A stretch of DNA of 64,000 nucleotides from Diphasiastrum complanatum (GCA_029204225.1 CM055101.1:46797906-46861905); one strand, 5' to 3'; positions 33,801-46,743 are shown, numbered from the stretch's first letter. Translations and numbers: made by a program. The notes: generated from the sequence alone by a model not told the origin.

Positions 33801-34860
33801 ATGGATTGCCAAAAAGAGAGAATATTTGATGAAATGATGATTAAATATGCAATCAATTTATGAAAGATGTAATGGCATAATATTTTCTTAACCAGTGTCT
33901 ATGCAGGGCATCAACACCAAGCCCATTCTAAGGGCACATGACCATACATAGAAGGAGATTCATAAGAACCAATATACATTCCCAATTCCATATGGGCATG
34001 AATGAGCTTTATTGGAATAAAGGACCTTAGCCATAAAAAGGGGATAATACACTACCAAAGAGTATGTGGTTGGGACCCCCAAGCCCTCACAAAGTACATC
34101 TAAGGAGACCAAGTAATGGCCTAAAAGAAAAGTATAGAAGATACGTGGTACATGGAGAACCATACAAGGACCATAGAAGATCCACTAGTAAAAAATCCAT
34201 CATCAAGAAGGAACTCAAGTATCCACCATCATTGCCATTAAGAATTTTTTGTGGCCAAATTCAACAATCAAGACCTATCTTTGGATCTTGGGTACCAAGG
34301 ACTTGCATTTGCTATGATACTAATCTCTAATGAATGAAAATATTTTGGAATTAACAATAAGCTAAAATGGAATGATAATAAGAAACTAAGCAGCTTGAGT
34401 TTTGCAAACCTAAAGATATGCCTATGAAGTCCAAACTTGCCACTTGTTGGAAGAAAAACTCTCACACCCTTTTGGTGTTACGGAGGTTGTGTATGAATGG
34501 GGGAGTTGATGGGTCTTCCATTACAAGGTGGTAATTTATATTTGATATTTCAAAAGCATTATTGTTAAGTAAGGAAGGTTAAAAGTCATCTTCAAGGCTA
34601 GTTTCCAACTAATTTGTGTGAGAGTCAAGTCATAAGACATATGAAGCTCAAAATTCATCAATGCAAAAGGGTTTTACATATATATTAAGGATTTGTTTAT
34701 AATCAACTATGATGATAAGAATAAATGTAGCGTTGATATTATTATGTTTTACCAAAAGATATCCAAAAAAAAGTAGAATATTTATTGTATAATAGATTTG
34801 GCTTAGCCTACAAAGAAATGCATTGTTTGCATTACTTTGAAATTACAAGGATAGATTTAT
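30887..34860. other. 4-kb AT-rich stretch without a recognisable gene
   Basis: No long open frames and no motif I recognise. The small frame at 34,064-34,330 is basic but matches nothing I know. It is probably old, decayed repeat DNA. Confidence 0.5.
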
Positions 34861-35650
34861 GCAAAAACTAAGGCCCCAGTTCCAGCCTTCATACACATAT
34901 CATCAAGGTGCACCTAATGTTGCACCAAGATTGGGACCTCCACCATAGTAACAAAGGCTGGCAATCGCCGCATCACCTGTTGGAGCAAATGTGCCCAAAG
35001 CTCCTATGAATCATGTTGTGGCAGAAGTTGAATATTTACCACCCGTTAAACCATGGGTGCTTTTAGTACAACCTTATTATGATTCTACAATGAACGAGTC
35101 CTATGTCGCATATGTTGTGCAAATACAGAAGTAGTAGGGCTGAATTATTCAAGGCTATTTTGAATGTGGCGAGAACCACCAAATTCACAAATGCCCAAGT
35201 AGAGGTCAATTCACACCATTCAATAGGGAATGTGGATATGGCCACACTTACAAAGATTGTCCCAAATAGACCACATTCCAATGTTCCACTAAATTTGGTG
35301 GCTATTTATTCAAGGCCACCACAAGGACTGAATACAAGAATGTCGGTTGCAAAGTCAAACCAATTCTACGCACCAATGTTAGCAATCACCCATGCTCAGA
35401 AGGAGAAGAATAAGTAACTTGCTACATTAGCTACCTACTCAGCACAAAATGTTCAAGGAAGAAGCTGTAGTTATTGATGGTGGTTCAAGCATTAACCTCA
35501 TATTCACTAAATTGTATGAAAAATGGGGTTTGCCTAAGCTAAAGTCTGTCTCTTTTTCCATAAAGTTGCCTGACTAGTCTACTATACACCCAAGAAGGAG
35601 AATTAAAAAAGTACCAATTCATATAGCTAGTGTATCACTTTTCTAATTAT
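34861..35650 (+). pseudogene. Ty3/gypsy gag knuckle and protease relic
   Basis: One plus-strand frame near 35,150-35,270 gives YFECGENHQIHKCPSRG and NRECGYGHTYKDCPK, two degenerate CCHC-like nucleocapsid knuckles, each missing a cysteine or shortened by a residue. Near 35,470 the frame gives EAVVIDGGSSINLIFTKLYE, a retropepsin active site of the DGG(S/A)S type seen in plant gypsy elements, followed after a stop by a P.G.I..V.V.I-like strand. Confidence 0.6.
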
Positions 35651-35945
35651 GGATCTGTCTCGGATACTCATAAGTTTCTATATGAAAACATGAGTGATCA
35701 GAGTTAACATTTCTTGGATAATACCATCAAAATTTTGCTGAAAGAGTTTTTTGTACTTCATCGATTTAGTACCCCATACTACCCAAGGGGCAATGGACAA
35801 GTAGAGTCATTCAATAAGATTCTATGCAACATTTTAACAAAGACTATAGAAGCCAGTCGTTCTAATTGGGAGCACAAGCTGCACATAGCATTATGGGCAT
35901 TTCAGACTGGATTTGGAATAGTTCTTGATGCAGATATTAAGTAAT
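35651..35945 (+). pseudogene. Ty3/gypsy integrase core fragment
   Basis: LHRFSTPYYPRGNGQVESFN then KILCNILTKTIEASRSNWEH and LHIALWAFQT are the highly conserved end of the gypsy integrase core (the ST.Y.PQGNGQVE.TN box with the catalytic glutamate). The reverse transcriptase and the front of integrase are missing between this and the protease, so the element has an internal deletion near 35,650-35,710. Confidence 0.88.
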
Positions 35946-37500
35946 CTAGTCTTCGAGCTTATTAGTTTTGTCTAGAATAGATTCCAATTCAAGGCCAGTT
36001 TCATAACTAAAAAACTTGAGAGGACCCAGACATTCACTTAGTGACATGTGGACTAGTGCATGATATGTGATAGCTATAGTATGGGGATAAAATCAGTGGG
36101 AATTTGAGCTATCTATCGGATGGACCTTGCTCAGTACCCGTGAAGGCTATATAATCCTACAATAACTCACCCATCTACAATCTTAGGTTGGTGGTTTTCA
36201 CTACTAGTTACCTCTCCTCTTCAATATTTAGTTGCCATGAATATCTAGTTACATAGCATGGGAGTAGGCTCTTGGGGATTGTTCTCGAGCTTTTACTTGG
36301 CTGGGTGGTTTGGCTCCACAATGTACTCTATGGTGTATTGTAAGATGGATCTTGGTGATTGTTACAATCTACATCAAGTATGATGGCCCAAATTACATAA
36401 CTATTGCTTTCTAATCAACAAGACTTAGTTTCTCAGAAGTACTAAGTTGAATTTGTCAACAGAATTCGACGTGATAGATCTCGGACTAGGTTCACTACTT
36501 ACTTGGCATCCAAATCTTTCATGAAAGAGCCAAGACCACATTGCTGAACCTGATAAAGGGAGGTTGATAGCTAAAAGTAGCTATCAATGATGCATTGAAA
36601 TAATTAAGAGAAAAATAGGCAAGAGAATAAATCTTACCCAAAGAATGCGCACAATTGTGACATGGGCATTCTCCAAATCTTTGTAACGTGGCACTCTAGC
36701 ACAAGGAAATTTTTTTGCGTTGACTTCTTTCTTCGTCTCTGTAGATCCCTCCACTAAATTCGAACTGGATGTATGCAAGCAAAGACAAGGCTGCCATTGC
36801 ATGGCTGCTTTGGCCACAGAAGAACATCCACCAGTCCTACTCTAGATGCGATGAAACTGCGTCTATACCAGCACAGACTTCATAGCTTCAGTTCTAACCA
36901 GCTTAAACGTATAAGTAGTTTGTAAATTGATGCATTATGAGGTATGATTCTTAACGACAGAGCTGTTTACCTTGAGCATCGATAAGCTGTTTTGCCGATG
37001 ATATTTAAAGCTGTAAAAGTCTCATCGATTGCCTAAAACATAGTTTTTTATACTTGTCTATGAAGTCAATACAAGACTGCTTTTGTTTGCAGAAACTCGA
37101 TCTAACTTTTGAACTCATTCCACTGAAGTGTATTGAAAGGAAAGGCCACGTAAAATGTATCGTATAGCATTCAGTTTCAGACATGCATATAAGATGCTAT
37201 CAGTCATGACATATTAGAATTTTGAAATATTGCGCTACTAATTACATTATGTTTGAAAGACTGCATACTTGTGCTGGAAAATTGACCATGCAGTCGGCTT
37301 ACTAGGAACACATCCCCAGCTGCCCATTCACCCTCCATCAAAGGTATTTCAAACATCGGAATGAAAATTAAAAGTGAGTGACAGATAACTTCTTATATTT
37401 TGTTATTTTTAAGGGCCCATCTTGTTATGACGTTATATCCTGAACCTCACGTGCAACTTTCTATTTGTGTATTGCTCACACAAAGTTTACTTCTGGACAC
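35946..37500. other. no gene seen
   Basis: The first 600 bases may be the 3' part of the gypsy relic. No coding sequence is recognisable up to the LTR at 37,501. Confidence 0.45.
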
Positions 37501-38181
37501 TAACCATTGTAAGGTAAATCAGAGTGCATTCACAGCTCATGATCAAGAAGAAAGCACAAATCATTCTATGCATCATTCGCAATACATCAAAGCGTGAGAA
37601 CCAGAATCATCGATAACACAAAGCGTGGTTTCTGATTCGTATTCATTGTTGCTGAGAGACTCTCAATGGCGGCTTCGGCTACCTTTGCATCTACTCCCAA
37701 ACTACTGTCCAACTGGTAAGTGGACCTGTCGTGTCAGCAGCACCGTCATCTTTGTCATTGTCCCTTGGCTTCTAGTCAGAAATTCCTACTTGGACCTTGC
37801 ACGCCATGTTCCAAAGTTGGTTCACTTTGTCCAAAATCTTTTCTTGGTAGTCACTTGATCCAACTATTTCAGGGACTCCTGGATGACTCCGTTCTGTTTC
37901 TTGGCAACTCATTCGAAGATCTTCTTGTCGGCCTCCCTCTTTTGAATGAGCCAACATACTTTTCCATTCTGATTGCGGAGGCTTGAGGGGGTTGCAAAAA
38001 GTGGGTTGCTCATCATGCTCCTCTTCTAAACATGTTTTACATTAGTAACCTAGCATTACGTATTACCATGACGTAGTAGTTATGCGCCGTGAACAATCAA
38101 AAAGTAACTTATAATTGTTTATCTTTTGTCACAAGGCTGGGATTGACAGTTGGTGTTATGACACATCATCAAACACCAACA
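37501..38181 (-). mobile_element. copia LTR (3' LTR of minus-strand element D) with an insertion
   Basis: Read on the minus strand it starts TGTTGGTGTTTGATGATGTG after a purine-rich tract (AGGATTGAGGAAGGGG) and ends CTTACAATGGTTA. It is an inverted homologue of 41,309-41,661. Relative to that copy it carries about 345 extra bases at 37,650-37,994. Confidence 0.8.
37650..37994 (+). other. 345-bp insert in an LTR, exon-like start
   Basis: Present only in this LTR copy. On the plus strand an ATG at 37,665 opens MAASATFASTPKLLSNW, a composition typical of a plastid transit peptide start, directly followed by a strong donor-like GGTAAGT. Near 37,871 CTATTTCAG followed by an open frame could be an acceptor. 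The 61-codon minus-strand frame is unrecognised. It may be a captured gene fragment; this is inference from composition only. Confidence 0.3.
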
Positions 38182-38872
38182 ACCCCTTCCTCAATCCTAG
38201 CCATTATCTATTACTCCCATTGCTTCCCTCAATCAATCAAATCTACATTTTGGTAATGCCTTAGTCATGATGTTTGCAATCATTTCATGTGTTGTACAAT
38301 AATTCAGGATCATTTTGTTATTCTGTACTAGATTTCTAACAAAATGATGTTGAATATCAATGTGCTTGCTTTTCTTATGAAAACCCCCATCTATCATCCA
38401 GATCTCCTGCCCAATCAGAGTCTACATACCCTGATATTCCATGACAGGGAGCTTGGTAACATAAACCATGTTTTATTGTTCCATTGAGGTACCTTAGAAC
38501 TCTTTTAGCTGCTTGCCAGTGTTTTAGGCCTGGGTTCACCAAAAAATGACTTAGCATACCTATAGCAGTGCAAATATCAGGCCTAGTGCACACCATACTA
38601 TACATGAGTGATCCAGCTGGACTTCTATAAGGACATCGATTCATATCAGACTATTCTTCATTCATTTTAGGTGATATTTCCATACTAAGTTTGATGCTTG
38701 GTTCCAATGGTGTCCCGACTGGCTTTGAATTTTCCATGCCATATTGTATCAACATATTCCGTATGTACCTTTCTTGATTTAGATGGATCCTATTGTTTTC
38801 CATGTCTCTGATTACTTGTATCTCTAAGCAATAATGGAGCTCTCCCATATATTTTATTTCAAATTCTGACTT
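38182..38872 (-). pseudogene. Ty1/copia RT end and RNase H, element D
   Basis: On the minus strand: FEIKYMGELHYCLEIQVIRD, ENSKPVGTPLEPS, YRSPAGSLMYSMVCTRPDIC, HWQAAKRVLRYLNGTIKHGL and GYVDSDWAGDLDD. RNase H motifs follow after a gap (KKSKHIDIQHHFVRNLVQ, then IANIMTKALPK). The middle of RNase H, with the S..EAEY box, is missing. It joins a plus-strand copia at about 38,872. Confidence 0.9.
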
Positions 38873-41020
38873 TCACTTGGACCGATGAAGATGGATTCGC
38901 TCTCAGGTTCGAGGTATGTTTAGACGTTCATAGATGATTACAACCGGATGACCACGATCTACTACCTAAAGAAGAAATCTGAAGTGTTTGATTCCTTCAA
39001 GAAGTTTGTGGCATTTGTAGAGCGACACACCTCGAAAAGGATACAGATCCTTAGATCTGACAATGGAGGTGAATACAAAAGCAAAGAATTCTCAAGATTT
39101 TGTGAAGTACAAGGGATTGAACACTAGTTTGCTCCTGCATACACACCAGAATACAATGGTGTAGTAGAAAGAAGAAACAGAATGCTAGTCAAAGGAGCCA
39201 GATGCATGATGGCACAGGCTCAGTTGCCAAGTCAATTTAGGGTTGAGGCAATATCTACAGTTGTACACCTGCTGAATAGATCAACAACGAAAGCGCTAGA
39301 TAACAAGACACCGTACGAAATGTGGACAGGTAGAAAGCCTGATATGTCATACGTACGTGTGTTCGGATGTGCAGCATATAACCACATTCCAAAAGAAAAA
39401 AAAAGCAAGCTCGATGACAAATCAGAGCAAACAATCATGGTCGGCTATTCAAACGGAACACAAGTGTATAGGCTCTATGATCTAACCACAAAGAAGGTTG
39501 TTTCAAGCAGAGATGTGAAGTTCGATGAGTCCACATTCCCTGGACTGAAAGACGAAAGAGGCCATGAGATCTTCACATTGCTGCCTATTCAAGAGGGAGA
39601 TCCAGGACAAACATCAAGTCAGAATACAGAGCCGCAGACTCCAAAGCAACAAGAAGTAGGGGATCAACCCCACGAACAAGAAACATTTGAGCAACGACGA
39701 AAGGAACCTCGAAGGTCAACAAGACAAAGAAGACCTTCAAACCATTACTCTGACAATCTTCAGTGGAGCGAAGATACACAGTTCAAATATTGCAGCTTCA
39801 CTGAAGAGCCAACAACATATCAAGAAACTATCCAGATTCCAGAAGGAGAATTTTGGAAGCAGGCAATGTCAAAGGAGATCGAGTTGATGAGACAAAACGA
39901 GGCATGGACATTGGAGCCACTGCCAAAAAACAGGAAAATAGTCACCTGCAAGTGGGTATACAAGAAAAAGATGAAATCAGATGGCACCGTTGGCCGTTTC
40001 AAAGCAAGGCTTGTCACAAAGGGCTATATGCAGAGATATGGTGTCGATTATTTCGACACGTATTCGCCGATGGTCAAGATGACAAGCACACGACTACTCC
40101 TTGCATACCCCACACATCACAATATGAAAATTCACCAGATGTGAAAACAGACTTTCTCCATGGAGATCTAGAGGAGGAAATCTTCATGAAGCAGCTTGAA
40201 GGTTTTGAAGACCTCAACAATAGACAATATGTCTGTCGGTTGCAGAGATGCATTTATGGTCTAAAATAGGCATCACGAGCTTGGTACACGAAGCTCGATG
40301 GTCTTCTGAAGTCTCTAGACTTTAATCCTACACAACCATACTGCAATGTCTACATTAAAAGAGTAGGAAAAGATTTTGTGATATTGACTATCTTCGTGGA
40401 TGATTATCTAATGATAGGAAATTCCTTGATGCTGATAAAAGACACGAAGAGTCAGATTTCTGAAAACTATGAAATCACAGATCTTGGAGAAGCAATAAAA
40501 TGCCTCGGGCTGGAGATCAGAAGAGATTGAACAAAGGGCAAAATGCACTTGAGTCAGTTAGAATACGCTAGAAAGGTGCTTAAGCAGTACCACATGATGG
40601 ACTGCAAAGAAAAGGCCACGCCAATGATAGCTGGAGCCAACTCACAAAGCAGGATTGCCCAAAAACAGAAGAGGAAGAACAGAAGATGGCAGGTATACCC
40701 TACCAAAACTTAATTGATAGTCTGATGTACCTCACAATTTGTACCAAACTTGATCTAGCTTTCTCTGTTTATGCCTTGAGCCAATTCTCTTCCAATCCTG
40801 GCCTAGCACATTGGCAAAACGAATCCTACAGTATCTAAAGGGTACCCATAATATGGGATTAACCTACAGAGCTGAAAATGAAGAAAAAGGATTTGAGCTA
40901 CACCACTATAGTGATGCAAATTGGGCGAGCTGCAAAGATGACAACAAGTCCATTACTGGAGAATGTACAATAGCGTGTGGAATTGCAATCAGCTGGACAT
41001 GCAAAAAGCAGACGCACTAG
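38873..41020 (+). pseudogene. Ty1/copia integrase-RT-RNase H relic, element E
   Basis: Integrase: FIDDYNRMTTIYYLKKKSEV, QILRSDNGGEYKS, PEYNGVVERRNRM (38,930-39,180), then a long frame 39,182-40,144 with NRSTTKALDNKTPYEMWTGR, RVFGCAAYNHIPKEKKSKLD, GYSNGTQVYRLY and the RT entry WKQAMSKEIELMRQNEAWTL and CKWVYKKKMKSDGTVGRFKA. After a stop at 40,141-40,143 the RT continues with DFLHGDLEEEIFMKQ, CIYGLK, then ILTIFVDDYLMIG (an FVDD in place of YVDD). RNase H (40,811-41,020) has HHYSDANWASCKDDNKSITG and ISWTCKKQTH, then stops. At least six stops or frame changes are present. Confidence 0.92.
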
Positions 41021-41308
41021 GTATGGAGGAGCTCAATGTTTTTTGCAAAAGTGTGCAGATGCAAGTAAAACGGAAGTCTGCTAGACACTCATAATCAACA
41101 TTTGGAGAATTTGTTGCTCGGTGTGGCACACTATCATTTCTCAAAGACCACATATGTTGTTCATGTCGGTAGCAGGAGCCCTTCTTGAAAGACAGGACAT
41201 GTCAACTCTCAATTCCACAATCATGTTGAGTGTCTATTGGGAGCATGCCAAATATTGCATGCAATTGGTGGAGTGAGCAATACACAACAATCTGTAGTAT
41301 GAAATGGT
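41021..41308. other. no gene seen between element E and the next LTR
   Basis: Nothing recognisable. The RNase H tail expected for element E is absent. Confidence 0.4.
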
Positions 41309-41661
41309 TGCTAGTGTTTGATGATGTGTCCATCTGAGATAAAACACCAACTGTCAATCCTAGCCACGTGACAAAAGATAAACAGTTATAAGTTACTTTT
41401 TGCTTGTTCACGATGCATAACTACTACATCATGTTAATACGTAATGCTAGGTTACTAATGTAAAACATGCTTAGAAGAGGAGCGTGATGAGTAACCCACT
41501 TTTTGTATATGTACAGTGAATACAAATGAGTAACCACACTTTGTATTATCGATGATTCTTGTTCTCACACTTTGATGTATTGTGAATGATGCATAGAATG
41601 ATTTGTGCTTTCTTCTTGATCATGAGTTGTGAATGCACTCTAATTTACCTTACAATGGTCA
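41309..41661 (+). mobile_element. copia LTR (5' LTR of plus-strand element F)
   Basis: It starts TGCTAGTGTTTGATGATGTG and ends CTTACAATGGTCA. It is the inverted homologue of 37,501-38,181, and a plus-strand gag follows 160 bp later. The usual TGGTATCAGAGC primer site is not present after it. Confidence 0.75.
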
Positions 41662-41819
41662 TGGGCCCACACATGTAGACTTGCATGATCACATAGGAGC
41701 ATTCAGATCACTTGTAGAACCTACATTCTTTATTAATTTTTAGCTCAGATTGGTTTGTGCAACCAAATCCTTCTCTTTATAGGCAAATCAAAGAAGACAG
41801 AGGAATCTAGATAGGGCAA

Positions 41820-42502
41820 TGATGGTGATGGACGGATCAGTAGAGGCTTTGATGATTGATCACCTAGAAGGGGACAACTGGAGTTGGAAGTTAAAGATTG
41901 TGCTCAAGGAGAAGGGATTATAGGGAGTAGTAGCAGGCACTGAGTAAGTCGAGCTTAATGGAGAGGGGTTTCCCAAGAACTGTCCAGTGGTTGAAGTCAT
42001 TGTTGCGAAGGATGCCAAGGCACAGATGTTGATATGCATGGCACTTGGAGAAGCTACCATATCTTATGTCAGGGATCAAGAAACTACAAAGGGGGCCGGG
42101 GATGCGCTGCAAAGTAGCTATCAGGCAAAAGGTTTCTCAAGTCACTTTGATGCTACAAAGGCAATTGACGAATACTAAAATGATTACAGGCAAATCTATG
42201 AGGGATCATATAGAGAAAATAAAGAATCTTGGACTACAGTTAAAAGTTGTAGGAGCAACGGTCGATAAGCAACAACCGATCTATACTTTGGTTACGAGTC
42301 TGCCTACTAGTTATGACCCACTTGTAATGATGCTTGACGGATTTGAAGAAAAGTTGGACTTAGAATTCGTAAGCAGGAGGCTGATTCAAGAGGAAGGCAG
42401 AAGAAAGGTCAATCCAACACAGCACATGATGGCTCTGCTGAGTGGATTCAAGAAAATGAATCTGAAAGGAGGAAAGCAAGCACAAACAATGGAAAAGCAA
42501 GG
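41820..42502 (+). pseudogene. Ty1/copia gag, element F
   Basis: In broken frames: VEALMIDHLEGDNWSWKLKI, AKDAKAQMLICMALGEATIS, MRDHIEKIKNLGLQLKVVGA, LVTSLPTSYDPLVMMLDG and LEFVSRRLIQEEGRRK. These are the UBN2-type copia gag blocks in order (W...M, A...I...L, H...L..L...G...D...V..L..SLP.SY, L....L..EE.R). The expected zinc knuckle is replaced at about 42,502 by the reverse complement of another gag. Confidence 0.88.
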
Positions 42503-42930
42503 TATTGTTGGATTGAACCAGCATTTGTTGGCCGTATGCCCTGGTTTGTGGCAGTGATCGCAGGAAGAAGATTGTTGATTCGAGGACTTCATCTTCTCGA
42601 ACCTTGGCTTGTTCTTGTTCTTCTTCTTTCCTTTCATTGAGAGAGCCTTCTCTTGATCATTGCTTCCCTCTCCTTCGTCTCTCATCAGTTTCTCATCAAC
42701 GACAAGATTTATTGCTTTGTCGAATGTCATATCTGTTGGTAGACTCAGTATGAACATTCTCAATGGCTGATAGGATGTCGGTAGAGATTTCATGAAGTAC
42801 ATCAACTGTTGTGGTGCTGGGACCTGGTGCTCCTGTCCTAATGCAGTGAGTTGAGCGAAGATCGTTTTGATCTTCTCAACGTGCCTGTTGAGCTGCCAAC
42901 TGGCAGTGTGAAAGGTTCCCCTTCGTTTGT
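42503..42930 (-). pseudogene. Ty1/copia gag 3' half with zinc knuckle, element G
   Basis: On the minus strand: LNRHVEKIKTIFAQLTALGQ, APQQLMYFMKSLPTSYQPLR, FDKAINLVVDEKLMRDEGEG and CDHCHKPGHTANKCW, a perfect C-X2-C-X4-H-X4-C knuckle. It is joined tail to tail with the plus-strand gag of element F. Its N-terminal side ends at a TTCGTT-rich tract. Confidence 0.9.
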
Positions 42931-43125
42931 TTCGTTTCCTTCGTTTCCTTTCGTTCTTTTCGTTTCTTTCGTACCCTTTCATTTTGCGTCCCTTTGCGGT
43001 TTGCGGTCCTGGAGGTATGTTTACGATTCGCAAATGATTCGCGAATTGTTCGTCCTTCGAGTCAAGGGATGTTGACTTTCACGAATTGTTCTCGTTCAAC
43101 CTTCGCTTCGTGTTTGTGTTGCGGC
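42915..43125. repeat. TTCGTTTC-type low-complexity tract with CG-rich words
   Basis: TTCGTTT and TTTCGTT words recur at 42,915-42,980, then GCGGTTTGCGG and related words to about 43,125 (ATTCGCAAATGATTCGCGAA is a near-palindrome). It resembles the subterminal region of a DNA transposon, but no inverted partner was found. Confidence 0.35.
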
Positions 43126-46100
43126 AAAGTTGCAGGACCATCTCTGACACTCTATGTAGAAGATTTGACAATTATAGTTGTAAGTGTGACCTTGATGATG
43201 CATGGAAGATAAATATTGTGAAAAATATTTTGCAGTGGATGTTTGTAGAAAAGGTGATGATGTGTGTTGCACCATTCTAGCATTGATATTTGGTGTTTTA
43301 TTTTGTTTTGTGATATGTTTAGGTGAGATCACATGTAAATTATGGTATATGCATGTATTTCGACATTATATAAATTACAGTTCGTTGATATTGTGACACT
43401 AAATGATAATTAAAGTTGAGTCCTTACTTCTTTGGTAGAATGATCCAAGAAGGATGCTACAAAGGGGTGGCATGTTATTCAATTGCCTAAGCAATTGAGA
43501 GCTAACAAGAGCAAGTACAGAAATTTGCTTGGAGAATAGAGATGAGAATTTCTTTTGGTATTTTATTGATTGTGTGGACAAGTTGGTTTCTAAGGAGGTA
43601 GGGTATATGGAATACTGTTGTAGGTGGATTCATGATCACAAAGTTATCATTTGTGATACAAGTGTTTGCAATTGCGCGGTTAGAAGGGTTTTACTAAAAT
43701 GGTGTGACTATAAATAGAAATTGAACTATGCTTGAAATAGAGGTTTGGAAGAGCAAATTTGAGGTGATAATATCAGTAAAATTTTCAAACTTGGATACTT
43801 TGCTTGGCAAAATATTGGTAAAAGGTTTTCAATCAAAGAGTGATCTAGGAGTTTGATGGGTGCATTAAGGATAACAAAGCATTGTGCGAGATAAGTGTGG
43901 ATGGTAATTGAGGATGTTTGGTGTAAGATAATAATCTTTGTGTCATTTCACATTTGGTAGATAAGAAATAAGTCAATTTCTTGAACGTTCATGTAGCTTA
44001 TTGCCAAATTTACTTTGATTAAAGATGTGTGTAAATATGTATCTATAGTTGCGGCAAAAACGAACGAGAAGAGAACAAGAAATGTGTACTTACAAATTAT
44101 ATGGTTGTTAAGTTTATTCTAAAGCTAGATGAATGTGAATCCAACAATGACTAGGTTCCTTTTACAAATCTGACGTTGGTGAGGTCACCACATTAGAGGT
44201 AAAGACTAGGTCTTAGCTTTATCACAATTGAGTTTGAAGTAGTTAGTCTAGGTTAAAATTCACTAACAAATGGTAAAATGTTTAAGTAAATATCTCTTAA
44301 TATGAATAAAAGATACTCGTATAAGTATGCACAAAAACATATCAACACAAAATTTTAATGTTGACCAATCTATATTGTTTATTTGCTTAAGATTTGACAT
44401 CATTCAATATTTAATGAATTGTATCATAATATAGTGCAACATATATCTGAACTTGTATATGTAACTTAAAATTTCATTATCCATTATCATTCATGAGTGC
44501 AAACTTTTTATTGGCCTACTCAAGGATAGACGTAACATCGTCTAGTTGAAACACCTAAAGAGGGTGAGATATAGATTATGCCTACACATGTTGTAAGGGA
44601 TGATGCAAATTGTTGCATTCTCACATGGTCTCTCTACTACTAACTTTCCAATCATACAGGAGATCTAACATGAAACATGTCTTATTTAATTACTAAATAG
44701 CATGCTAAAAAAACATTTTGCTAGGTTATTCATTAGAAAATGCAATTATTAAAAAAAATACTAAAATTATACAAAGTAGGATCTACCAAGAATCATAGGA
44801 TCTAAAAAAGGTTAGTCCTTCTTACTTGACTCATTGATTTTGTGATATCATACATATAATTTACTCCATTCAAACCACATACTTTAATCGAATATCACCC
44901 AATATCTAGTTTCATGACTAAAATCGTGGTTCCTCATGAAGATGTGTGAATCACTATCATTAAATGTCCAAATCAATGCAACAACATACAAAAAATAGGC
45001 TAAAATCAATTCTCAAGAATGTGACCCTCCTGGGATGCTAGCATGTCAACAAAGATACATCTATTTTAATGATCAACAAAAGTTTCATAAAGCTTGATGC
45101 ACTCAAGTGTCATGGGAGTAGCTCTACTACCATAAAAATATTCTAGTAATTCAAATGCTTTAAGATACATATATAAAGAAAGCCTTTACTTGGTAGTTAT
45201 TGTCAACAAATGATGCTCCTTGTCAACAATCGTAACACCATACCTTACATTAAAACCCAATCGTACAATAATGTGTCATAGCCATGTAGTAAATAATGTC
45301 AAAATTACATATGTAACTATGAGAAGAATGTAAGCATTTGATGTATGCTTTGTGCAAATTGTCAACTTGCTTTCATACTCGAAACATATTAAATGTTTCC
45401 AATGGACACCTCATTGACAAATACTAGGTCCAACAATTGTTTCAATTTTCACCCACATTCTTGAAATAATCACAGTAATTCATGTTTGAGCAAGCATGTT
45501 TCTATGAGAGTGACAAAATCCATTTAGTTCCTTGCAAGGCAAACAATATACTACCTTTATTGTTTAATCACCAAACATCTAATAAGTGAAGAGCTATATG
45601 AGGATTAAGGTCACGAAGCTAGTGAATGGTGGTGGTGGTGAAATGAACTAAAGCATGTTCATAGTAAAGCTTTATACATTATATACGTGGACTCTAGAAG
45701 GAATCCTTTGATGGCAAAGTATGACATGAGGGTCCATGAATCACATCCATAAGGTTGGTTGGGTGAGCGTATATGTAACAACATTAGTGCAAGACCCCAC
45801 ATTGGCAGCATTGAATTTATCTCTTGGATAGATTTAAAGAGATTTTTTTTTCTTGTTTCCAAGAAGCTAATCACAAGCTGGAGCAATTATAGAGTGTGTG
45901 TGTGTTCAAGTTGTGAGCTGAACTATAGTGATTGTTGGGTTGCAGGTGTGATCTGTGACCATTTCGTTGATGTGCGGGATTTGACTCATACATAGGGTTG
46001 ACTCATAGTTGAACTGAGAGTAGTGTATTCTAGAGCTCACAAGAAGCCTACAAATTTGCTTGTAAGTTTCAAGTTTTGTAAGCATGAGCATGTTTTGAAA

Positions 46101-46340
46101 GGTAGGTGCATAACTTATGGTAATAAAAAGGTAGAGAACTCAAAATAATCTCAACTAGACGTCTTCTCTTCTCATAGATTGAAGTTCAATTTTTTTCATT
46201 GTACTTGATTTGGTAACCTAATATAACTTGTGTTATTGGAAATTTTTTTTCTCAAATCTTTATTAAGCCTACAATATCTTGGCATCTACCTCGTAATGGA
46301 AAATTGATATTTCCATGATGAAGATGTTTTATTTGGAAAG
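43126..46340. other. 3.2-kb AT-rich stretch, no gene recognised
   Basis: Small frames at 43,202-43,396 (one hydrophobic segment) and 43,529-43,717 (cysteine-rich) match nothing I know. The remainder is ORF-poor. Confidence 0.45.
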
Positions 46341-46382
46341 GCATAAATGAAATGCCGTCATGCATAAATGAAATGCCGTCAT
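46341..46382 (+). repeat. perfect 21-bp tandem duplication
   Basis: Two identical adjacent 21-bp units beginning GCATAAATG and ending CCGTCAT. Confidence 0.9.
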
Positions 46383-46743
46383 ACAGTGAAGAGAACATTG
46401 AAGAAGCGTGTAGAACACTTGCCTTTTCAAACATACTTTACATGAAAGGATTTCTAATTTTAGTCATTTACATCTCATAATTTATAGTTTTGCTGTAGTC
46501 CACCAACGATTTAATTAGGGTTTTTTATAATATAACTTTGCCATCAGTTGTTGTTAGGTGATAGGGTGGCAAAGTTAAATGGCATATCCATGTGTTGATA
46601 ATGTGTGTTGATTGGGGGGGTCACATTGGGTGGGAATTGGTCCCAGATGTAGTTATTTGAATTTAAATGGCAATTAAGGCTAGTTGTTGGTGGTCCCTCC
46701 AACAAGCCCTTTGGACTGCGCCATCCCAACACCAGCCAGGGGC

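Noticed and set aside
37665..37990. A plastid-targeted host gene at 37.66 kb
   Set aside because: The ATG/donor context is attractive, but the segment lies inside an LTR copy and no continuing exon is recognisable; kept only as an insert.
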